Shown in pieces: positions 16,012 to 24,000 of a stretch of 40,714 bases of DNA (position 1 is the first letter of the stretch; every line of letters begins with the position of its first letter). The translations under genes and the position numbers were made by a program. The notes beneath the pieces were generated by a model. The model was not told the DNA's origin and did not search any database. It was given only the letters and a program-made list of their open reading frames with translations. Origin of the DNA: Desulfovibrio sp. (lineage in GTDB: Bacteria; Desulfobacterota; Desulfovibrionia; Desulfovibrionales; Desulfovibrionaceae); the NCBI RefSeq assembly GCF_009712225.1, contig NZ_WASP01000020.1, positions 1 through 40,714 of the forward strand, written 5' to 3'.

Positions 16012-16743
16012 TTATCTTCGGGCGCAGCGGACAGACAGATAGTTGTTTTCGCTGAAAAAAGCGTTGTCACCAATGGTAAATCGTTGGCTCATCGCAAGAT
16101 CCTGACCACTGTACTCCGTTGATGACCAGTAGTTGCCAGCTGGCCAGGTCCCACTTTGATTAAATGTCGCCCTCAGTGCATTACTTGACGTCGTGCCGAG
16201 CTGCGTCGCTTGCCAGATCGTATTGAGTTCATTCTGGGCGGGTAGATACCAATCTGCATGGCCACTGCTGTTCAGGTTCTTGCACAGCAATGCAGCTTGG
16301 AAGGACCCGGAGGTGCCATTAGCCACAATGAGCAAATTCGTGTTTGACCGACCGTCCGTAGTGCTATTCGCGCCAGTATTACTCCAGGTACCACCATTCC
16401 AACTCACGCCGCCGCTGTTATCGTTGGCGGGGATATAGAGATTCGTGCCGTTGCTCTGGCCGACATAGATCGTACCGTCGGTGCAGGTCGTCGGAATTGT
16501 CGGGCTACCCGAGCACGGATCGAAACCTGTCGCCGTGCCTGCCAGGTTGATCGAGGCCGATTTGTTGGCCGTCGTGGTCAGGGTGCTGGTGATGGAACCG
16601 GAGGCCGACGCCGAAGCTTTCACCAGTGTCGTGCAGCTCCCGTCCTTGGCCAGGGTTGTGGTGCCGGAAACGCACGTTCCGCCGCTGTCGAGCACGAAGT
16701 TCGCGGTGTTCGACAGCGACAGCGCAATCGCAGAAGATGTGTA
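16012..16743 (-). CDS. Silent C-terminal cassette 3 (partial repeat plus DUF1566 tip)
   Basis: This is 243 codons from the S3 site without its own start. It begins YTSSAIALSLSNTANFVLDS, finishes one adhesin repeat (GGTCVSGTTTLAKDGSC), then gives a DUF1566/Lcl domain (DGTIYVGQSNGTNLYIPAND; HADWYLPAQNELNTIW; NYWSSTEYSGQD) ending LSVRCARR. It is homologous to cassette 2 but differs in the loops that would carry binding specificity. Joined in frame it would give a 986-aa adhesin. It is the cassette nearest the recombinase gene. Confidence 0.75.
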   Translation of the reverse strand, partial: YTSSAIALSLSNTANFVLDSGGTCVSGTTTLAKDGSCTTLVKASASASGSITSTLTTTANKSASINLAGTATGFDPCSGSPTIPTTCTDGTIYVGQSNGTNLYIPANDNSGGVSWNGGTWSNTGANSTTDGRSNTNLLIVANGTSGSFQAALLCKNLNSSGHADWYLPAQNELNTIWQATQLGTTSSNALRATFNQSGTWPAGNYWSSTEYSGQDLAMSQRFTIGDNAFFSENNYLSVRCARR

Positions 16744-16744
16744 A
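16731..16744 (-). repeat. Candidate recombination site S3 (cassette 3)
   Basis: The minus strand reads TTACACATCTTCTG, with left flank GCGGT rather than the CCGGC of S1 and S2. It is the outermost site, 134 nt from the end of the recombinase gene. No further copy of the 14-mer was noticed in the window. Confidence 0.7.
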
Positions 16745-16878
16745 ACCGCGGCGAAGATTCGGGGGCATGCTCAGGTAAACAAAGCAACTACTCTGACGAG
16801 TGGTTTGGGCACAAAAATCGCGGCGGCGGCCGAAAATATCCCCGGGTTGTCCCCACAAGTGCCGTTATGGATGACCGC

Positions 16879-18102
16879 TTAAGCCCGCTTTCTCGAGCGA
16901 CTAACGTCTTTCTTTTGGCCGCGGATATGGAAGGCGGTATCAAGGGTTTCAGCCGCAAGCTTTCGGTCGGCGTCGCTCGTATGGCTGTATCGCAGCGCCA
17001 TAGTAGCAGCTTCCCAGCCGAGGATATCCATTAAGCCGCGCAGGGGCAGCGTTTTGGCTAAGCGCGTGGCGGCCATGTGGCGCAGGCTGTGAAATGAAAA
17101 GCGATCAAGCGGCTCCCGGCCATCGTTCAAATTCATCTCGTTTATCAAGCAGCGGAATGCCGCCGGTGCGGTGGTGTATTGGACGCTGCGTCGGTTGACG
17201 AAGACGAAATCCTGGGGGCGGCCGACCGGCAGGGCTGCCAACATCGTGATCGCCTGGTTCCCCAGAGGGACGGTACGGCTTCTGCCGTTTTTGGTTTTCG
17301 GAAAAGTGGCTTTGGCATTGGCAAGGTCGAGATGCGCCCAGGTGAGATTGAAGGCTTCTCCGGCACGACAGCCAGTGCTGGCGGCAAACAGCGTCACGCG
17401 CCAGGCTCGAATATCGCGGGCCTTCAGTTTTTCTAGAAGGAGCTGCAATTCGGCATCCGTGATGACGCGTTGGCGACGGTTGTCCTTCGGTGCGGTGCAG
17501 CCGATGACGCGCGGGGCAGGGGGACCTTCCGCGACAACGCGACGGTTCAAAGCATGTTTGAAAATCCGTCGAAGCGTTCCGGTGATGTATTCCCGAGAGC
17601 GTTGGGACAGTGGTGCTTCGTTGAGCTTCTTGACCAGATCATCCCAGTCCTGCATGACAAAGTTCTTGATTGGCTTGTCGCCGACCAAAGGTTCGAGCCA
17701 GACCCGCCAGATGCTTTTCTCTCTCGGAAATCCCTTGGGTTTCGTTGCGGTGGCCCATGGTTCGTAATGCTCACGAAAATATGCGGCTATCGTATCTACC
17801 GGAGGCGGGTTTTCTGCGGCCTTCCTCGCCTCTTCTTTGGCATTCTCGGCAGCGACGATCCGCTTTTCGCGGAGAGTAAATGGACCACTTCCTATCTTCG
17901 ATGCCTGGCGCAACTCATGCAGTTGATCGCGGACTTTTTCCAAGGTCCATCCCTCGGAACTCCAGCCAAGTGCCTCTTCGATGCGCTTTCCATGAACGAT
18001 CAGGCGGATGGTGTAATACCGATCCGGTCTAATTCCGCGCTTGCGGACGTTGTGCTCGCGGTAGCGGATGCCGCGATCTGCAGTTTTCCATTTGGTCGTC
18101 AT
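16879..18102 (-). CDS. Tyrosine site-specific recombinase, candidate cassette invertase
   Basis: This 407-aa protein has the full tyrosine-recombinase signature: Arg246 (TGCRAGEAFNLTW), Lys271 (PKTKNGRSRTVPL), His338-x-x-Arg341 (FHSLRHMAAT), Trp363 in place of the second His (LGWEAATMALRYSH; His or Trp are both accepted) and nucleophile Tyr372. A SAM-like core-binding region spans about 100-190. The catalytic part resembles phage integrases and also Rci, the shufflon recombinase. It ends 134 nt from cassette site S3 and follows the XRE gene in one operon. Role in switching the cassettes is inferred from position; it could instead be the integrase of an inserted element. Confidence 0.9.
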   Translation of the reverse strand: MTTKWKTADRGIRYREHNVRKRGIRPDRYYTIRLIVHGKRIEEALGWSSEGWTLEKVRDQLHELRQASKIGSGPFTLREKRIVAAENAKEEARKAAENPPPVDTIAAYFREHYEPWATATKPKGFPREKSIWRVWLEPLVGDKPIKNFVMQDWDDLVKKLNEAPLSQRSREYITGTLRRIFKHALNRRVVAEGPPAPRVIGCTAPKDNRRQRVITDAELQLLLEKLKARDIRAWRVTLFAASTGCRAGEAFNLTWAHLDLANAKATFPKTKNGRSRTVPLGNQAITMLAALPVGRPQDFVFVNRRSVQYTTAPAAFRCLINEMNLNDGREPLDRFSFHSLRHMAATRLAKTLPLRGLMDILGWEAATMALRYSHTSDADRKLAAETLDTAFHIRGQKKDVSRSRKRA

Positions 18103-18141
18103 GGCAGAGGAGTGTCGGAACTTTAGAAGGGGGATCGAGGA

Positions 18142-18495
18142 TCAATCCCTCGCATCGGCCAGTTGAGCCAGAATGCTGACTTGTTCGACGGCGATACGAA
18201 GGTTGCGGAGACTAAGACCTTTCACAATGGTGTTGAGGCGAGCCTCAAGAACAATGCGTTCCGGTTCTGGGTTGTTTGAGGAAGAAGCAAACCAATCGGA
18301 TAGAACATCTAGGGGAATGGAAAAAGTTTCAGAAATGCGGATAAGAGTGTCACACCCTGGAAAGGTTATTCCGCGCTCCATTTTCGAAATGGTGTCGACA
18401 GAACGATCAAGAATTTCGGCAAGTTGCTCCTGAGTGAAGCCATGTTCTTTGCGAATGGCGCGAATACGGAGCCCAAAGGTATGTTTGTCACTCAT
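18142..18495 (-). CDS. XRE-family transcriptional regulator
   Basis: This 117-aa protein has an N-terminal helix-turn-helix (about 8-63; FTQEQLAEILDRSVDTISKM with the ERGITFP turn typical of the family). The C-terminal about 45 aa (LEARLNTIVKGLSLRNLRIA) are probably for oligomerisation. It lies 39 nt upstream of the recombinase gene on the same strand, so it probably controls its own and recombinase expression. The rate of any cassette switching would then depend on this repressor-like protein; this is inference. Confidence 0.85.
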   Translation of the reverse strand: MSDKHTFGLRIRAIRKEHGFTQEQLAEILDRSVDTISKMERGITFPGCDTLIRISETFSIPLDVLSDWFASSSNNPEPERIVLEARLNTIVKGLSLRNLRIAVEQVSILAQLADARD

Positions 18496-19039
18496 AGGCC
18501 GTAGTTTTCCCCGTGCCGCAGCGCATGACCACCGCCCGCGATCCGGAAAATCGGTCCGTCACACAGAATGCTCTCTTGTTTTGTGAAATTTTTCGCCGGA
18601 AAAGCTGTCCCCAGTTTGTCCCCGCATGCGCAAAAAATCGTGAGATGAAAAGCTCAAAATTTCGGCGAGTGAAGGCGGAAAATGTGCAGGAATCCGCGAG
18701 TTCTGGGGAATAATGGGGATCTGGCGGATTTTATCGAAGAGACGAGAGAATGTCGGCTGGGGCGCTTTCCCACGGGCACAACTTGAACAGACACCTTGGC
18801 CAGGAATTTGGCATTCGAAACATTTGGCAGGTGGTTCGGCCGAAATGCCGAGATACAACTGACAGTAGGCCGCGGAATATGGTGCGGCTTTGCCCCGAGG
18901 CGCGATTGGTGGCACCACCCTGCATTTTCGCTTGCTGGGCTACGAGGTCGTCGATGTCAACCGGCGGCCAGGCGGCCCATGCTGTCCGAGTTCTCGGTCT
19001 GAGATATGGTTCTCAACATCTTCTGGCACCCAACCGCTC
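18496..19039. other. Non-coding stretch upstream of XRE gene
   Basis: No supported gene was seen; open frames on both strands lack good starts and protein-like composition. The AT-richer part 18580-18740 probably holds the promoter of the XRE-recombinase operon. Repeated TGTCCCC motifs occur at 18606-18623, and TTGTCCCC also occurs at 16847-16854 on the other side of the recombinase operon, which might mark ends of an inserted module but is too short to rely on. Confidence 0.4.
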
Positions 19040-20723
19040 CTACGACGTTGCGCATGTTTGCTCATCTTTGAGCAAAGTTGCGCCCCGACGCCCGCCGAGC
19101 AGTTCTGCGGACGGTTCGCGAGACGGGATTCCACCGTCATGCGCCCGTGACGGCGTAGCCACGTCCGCAAGGAACGCGGCATCGCCGGCCAGCGATCGCT
19201 CATCGGCCGAAGTGAGGGCCGGTGAGGATCCCGCCTTTCGGCGGGTCGGACGCAGCCCTCTGAGGGCCGCTTTCCATGAGCCTTGGACCTTCGCCCAGTC
19301 CTCCCGCACATGCCTGGCGCCGTTCCTTGCAGGACGGCGAAGGGTGACACGGGTGACGTTCCGGCGCGCCGCCATGGGGATGTCCCCGGCAGGCACCGTC
19401 AGCGAGGCCGCAAGGCGCTCGGAATGATGCATGCCGCGCCGGCCGATGACGACGGCGGCGGCATGATGAACGGAAAGGCCATAGCGGTCCATGAAACGGC
19501 AACGGCCTTGCAGAGAGGTGTATGCAGGGTCCACGGCGATCGCCGCCACACCATCGCGGGCGGCACGCCGCTCCAGCATTGATCGGAACGCCGAACAGAC
19601 GAACACCGACAGCATCCGGGCCATGGCCGGGGAACTTTCCTCGCGCAGGCGGGCCTTCTTTGCCTCGAAGTCTATGTCCTCGATGACGATCGGCACGCCA
19701 TGCCGCTTGACGATGCGGACCAGACGAGCCACGGCGTCGCCGATCGCCGCCAGCGCCTGATCATGCCGGCGGTGCTGCGTCGGCATCGGGATGGTGAAAC
19801 GGCCCTTCGGATTGCAGCAAGCATCGAGGCGAACCGCGGCGAGGAAGCCGGCATTCATGTCGACGGCCAGGCAGCCGCGCGAGAAGTCGGCCTCGGTGTC
19901 GGCCAGTCGGCGGAAGACGCTGACGAAAACCCGCCAGCCTTTGTCATCGCGCACGAAGCGCCACGAAATGGCCTCACCGCCGCCTTTGGCATGGGCGGCG
20001 ATGGCCGCCGTCACCACCTCGTGGCCATAGGCGAAGCGGATGGATCCGATGGCCAGATATTTGCCCTCGGCGGACAAGGGCGTCCGGCAAGCGCAGCCGC
20101 AAGCTGATGGCGCCGTCGGCGCCGATTGTCGCGGTGCAGGTCTGATTGCGGCCTGTCTCGTCCTTGGAGCCCAGGCAGAAGAACTGGCTCGAGCGCCTCT
20201 CACGCCAAGCCCGTTGCCATTCGGCATGATCGGCAAAGCCGTTGGCGGCAAGATGATGCTGGGCGTTGAACAGTTTGGCCGAGCCGAAGCACAGCGACGG
20301 CATCATCCGCTGGCGGTCTGCCCGTACCGTCTGCTTGCGGGCCTGGAGGATACCGAGGCGGCGCTTCTTCTGATGCACCTTGGCCAAGACCTTGCGCCGC
20401 TTGTCCGGGGCGCTGGGTAGCCGGGCCTCGATCCGCTCGATGGTCCGCCGCGTCACCTTGATCCTGGCGTCGAGGTTCTTGAGGCGCAGTTTGGCGATCT
20501 CCCGCAGACTGGCTGCCTTGCCCTTCATCAACACCGCGATGGCGTTGAACTGCCGCGCCGTGATGCCGAAACGGCGGATGAACTCGCTCTTGCAGTCGCC
20601 CGCTTTCCGCCCCTTGGCCATCTCCGCCCACAGGCAGCGTTCGGCCCACGACAGCAGGTTCGCCACAGCGTCCAGTACCGGTGGGGCGGAAATGCGGGCC
20701 TGGTAGGTCACGGGTTGAAGCAT
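19040..20723 (-). pseudogene. tnpB: TnpB-like RuvC nuclease gene, frameshifted
   Basis: Two frames together encode one TnpB-related protein (the zinc-finger-less type that ends YGLSVHHAAAVVIGRRG). Frame one (20723 to about 20070) has the N-terminal region MLQPVTYQARISAPPVLDAV and a helical, basic middle. Frame two (from about 20070) carries RuvC motifs: AVDMN (first Asp), VIEDIDF (Glu), VDPAYTS (last Asp). The frames meet near GACGCCCTTGTCCGCCGAGG (20066-20085), where one extra base is needed to explain the shift. From family knowledge TnpB is an RNA-guided DNA nuclease of IS200/IS605-type elements. No TnpA lies beside it. The true end is probably near 19230 rather than 19040, since typical right-end structure occurs there. 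Confidence 0.75.
19225..19250 (-). ncRNA. Possible 3' hairpin of TnpB guide RNA / element right end
   Basis: The minus strand has CCCGCC-GAAA-GGCGGG (19245-19230) followed by ATCCTCACC, inside the 3' part of the tnpB-like frame. In many TnpB loci a GC-rich hairpin of this kind ends the omega-RNA scaffold and marks the element right end, with guide sequence immediately after. Here that would make the sequence below about 19229 flanking DNA. The assignment rests on position and shape only. Confidence 0.35.
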
Positions 20724-20956
20724 CGGGGACTCAACGGCTGCTATTGGTGTTCATTTTGATACGCCATGCGCAGCTTTGCGCAATTCGCGAGGAGACTGTA
20801 AAGCCATGGCCGCATCCCAGACCGGACCGATAGCTGCGACGGCACAGAGGTGCCTGCGACATTCACCTGGATCGAAATGCGGTTATGAGCGACTCAACAG
20901 CCCAGAAAACTGCGAAAAACACCCACATTGAAGGGCCTGACGGGGCGGGTGAGGGT
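20724..20956. other. Intergenic stretch between tnpB-like gene and giant surface gene
   Basis: No supported gene. A 42-codon plus-strand frame starting at 20805 (MAASQTGPIAATAQ) has a GAGGAG some 10 nt upstream but no recognisable features. The left end of the TnpB element probably lies here; its exact point was not found. Confidence 0.3.
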
Positions 20957-21084
20957 AGGGGAATAACTAGCACAAAACGTAAGAAAAGGGACCTGCCGGC
21001 CGAAAATCGAAACTGATAAACCAAGTAGCAAAGTGTCTTACGAGGGCAGGTTAATCCTCGGTCTGTGTCGAGTGGGGGTTTTAG
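20957..21084 (+). promoter_or_regulatory. Conserved untranslated leader of giant surface protein (copy 2)
   Basis: This leader shares ordered blocks with the leader at 10371-10498: GGGGAATAACTA, AAACGTAAGAAAA, GACCTGCCGGCCG, and a GGGGTTTTAG just before the ATG. The ribosome site here is the weaker GTGGGGG. The first block of both leaders is AT-rich enough for a promoter. The GACCTGCCGGYC block can fold into a short hairpin. Confidence 0.5.
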
Positions 21085-24000
21085 ATGACGGTGAAGCCGC
21101 TCCAGAAAGTTGCAGCACTCGTTCTGGTAGGGATCACCTGCCTATCGGCAAGTGCACCCGCGCTTGCGCAGAGCCAATCGACGGGCGTCGTCGTTTCCGG
21201 AGACATTAACGTCTACACCGGACAGCCGAATATCACCTCGAACGCTTCGACCCGCGAAGCGTATGTGGCTCAGTCGCAAGTGAATGCGGGTGTGACTGGT
21301 TGCACTCCAGTGACTTCGAACACCTCAGCTGCTGGTCAGGGTGTATCCACGGGTGGGAAGACGCCGACCTGCGTTTGGTCTTGGACCAGCCTGCCCGACA
21401 TCGTCGATTCCAATACTGGCCTTCAAGTCAAGGGCCGGTGGTCGAACAAAGGGACCCGAGCCGTTGCTGCACAGGTCTCGGTGGTCGATACCAACGGCAC
21501 CGTCTATCCTCTTTCCACGAACTCTACATCGGTTACCGTCACCGACGACGTTACAGCGCCCACGGTCACGTTCCTCAACAACGGCAAGGCTTTTACCAGC
21601 GGCACTTTGACCACGCTTGCTGGCGTGACGTTCAGCCTGTCGGATCCGGCCGACCCCTCCCCGCAGGTGACAGGTGTCTCTGTCAAGACAGCCTCGGGCG
21701 CGGTCAACATCCCAACGACTTCGACCGGGAACAATACCTATTCGCTCACTTGGCCGACCCTCTCGCCGGGCTATTACCAACTCGCCGTAGCAACCACGGA
21801 TGTGCTCGGGAATACGGGCACCACCACCATCGGCTTCACCTATTCGCCGCCATATGTGGGTTGGGCACAGGGCAACACCGTAGTGATCCCGGCGGTCACC
21901 ACCGCGTTGCGCACTGCTTCGGGGGCCTGGCCGGCAACTTCGGCCACGATGGTGGTCAACGGGACATCGGTCTCCGGGTCGATGGCATGGACGGCCTCGT
22001 CAGCCTCGTCCTCAACCACGACCGTCATGGTAAACGGGGTTGCCATCGCGCCAGGAGCGTCCGGCGTCGCGATCGGCAATATTACGGTTTCCAGCAGTGC
22101 TCTCTCCGTGCCAATAGCGGCTGGTACAGCGGGGCAGGGAGGCACCGCCTATTTGACCATCAGTACGACGACACCTAATGTGCCGGAAGTGATCGGATCG
22201 GTCCAAGTATACGCGGCGAAGCCGACCGTCACCGCTACTGGGACTACCGTCGAAGCCTACATTGGGCAGACCGTCGCCAACATGGGCAGCGGTGGCAGCT
22301 GCAAAGCCGTGGCGACTGCATCGGCAGCCCAGGGGCTGGCAGTATCGCCGAACGGCGGCGCGCCCACCTGCTATTTCCAATGGACTGGCCTGCCCGATAT
22401 CGTCGACGCCAACACTGGCACCCAGGTTAAGGGGCGGTGGAAGAATGCGGGCACTAGCTCGCTCGGATATACGGTGTCAGCGGTCGACTCCGACGGCACG
22501 CTTTATCCCATCGGAACAGGCGCCACAGCGATATCGGTGACCCCGGACAATACTCCGCCGACTATAAGTTATCAGTACAAAGGCAAGAACTTTACTGGCG
22601 GCAACGTTGCCTATCTTTCGCAGTTGGGGGTCACGCTCACTGATCCGGCGGATCCGTCTCCGACGATCTCGTCTGCGAGTATGGTCGCGCAAAGCTCTGG
22701 ATCCACGGTTACATTGCCGGTGGTTGCCGGGTCGGCAGGCTCATTCACGTTCACTTGGCCCAGCAGCTTGGCACAGGGCACGTACACCCTTCAATTGACG
22801 ACGGCCGACAGCATCGGGAACATCGGAACGTCGAGTATGCGTTTCTACTATGCACCGCCGATCGTCGGCTGGGCACAGAAAGGAGCCATCTCGATCCCGG
22901 CGGTCACGACCGCCATGCACACATCGTCGGGAAATTGGCCTGCCACATCAGCAGCGATGCAAATGGTCGATGCGGCGAGCCCGACCCCGGTCAAGGGTAG
23001 CATCCCGTGGACAGTGTCGTCGTCGTCATCATCGACTGCGACGGTTGTCGTCAATGGCGTGTCGATCGCCCCTGGCGCATCACAGCAGTCCATCGGAAAT
23101 GTCACCGTCACCAATGGTGTGCTGGCGATGCCAGTGGCGGCAGCAACTGCCGGCCAGGGAGGTGTCGCGCACCTAACCATTTCGACCACGACGCCAAACG
23201 TTCCTTCAGTTGTCGGCGACGTCAATGTGTACGCCGGCACCCTCCAGGTTTCGCTGGCAAAGAACCCGATCCAGGCGATGTTTGACACCTTGAGTGCGAA
23301 CGCATCGGTTGCCTCGGGCAGCGGCTGCACCCTGACGTCGAATCTGACGGCAGCCACGGGGGGCGGCGTCGGATCAAACCCTGTTTGCTACGTCCAGTGG
23401 GACACCTCGGGGATCCCGATCACCCTTACGAAAGGAAATGCTTCGCTGAATGGCTGGGTAAAAAATCCCGGGGCTTATCCGTTGAACTATTCACTGGCGG
23501 TGGTGGATACCGACGGCACGGTTTATCCGATGTCCTCGGGGTCAACGACAGTGACGGTGTCGGCGGCGAACACCTCATTCAATCTTGGCCTGACGGGCGA
23601 TTTGACCAGCTTCTATTACTCGGTCATGCCCAACACGGTGACGATGGGAAACCTCGGCAATGGCTTCAATTGCAAGCTCACCGGCAGCCAGACCTATGCT
23701 CAGCAATACGCCGGCAATTCCACTACACCGATCTGCTATGGCGAGTACACCAGCTTGCCGAGCGGGTTCAAAGCCGTGACCGCCTCCGGCTCGAGTGCGC
23801 CTCAAGCCTCCGGTACGTTCACCAGCGCGCCGGCGACTTTTGGCATGCAGGCGACCTGGTATGCGAAGGATGGCTCGGCCATTGTTGTCGCAACCAATTC
23901 GGTGACGATCCAGGCCAACGATCCGCCGGCGCCGACCATCTCCTTCGCTCCGAACAACCCGGCAACTGTCGGCACCAACGGCGGAAACATTGGCACCCTG

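Noticed and set aside
15010..16743. Diversity-generating retroelement acting on the DUF1566 domains
   Set aside because: No reverse transcriptase and no template/variable repeat pair with adenine-specific changes was seen; inverted cassettes and a tyrosine recombinase explain the layout better.
16847..18623. TTGTCCCC repeats on both sides of the recombinase operon as att sites
   Set aside because: Eight bases is too short, and several similar TGTCCCC motifs occur nearby; no tRNA or longer direct repeat was found.
18750..19427. Plus-strand 225-codon frame
   Set aside because: It overlaps the tnpB-like 3' end antisense, has no good start and low-complexity Arg/Ser composition.
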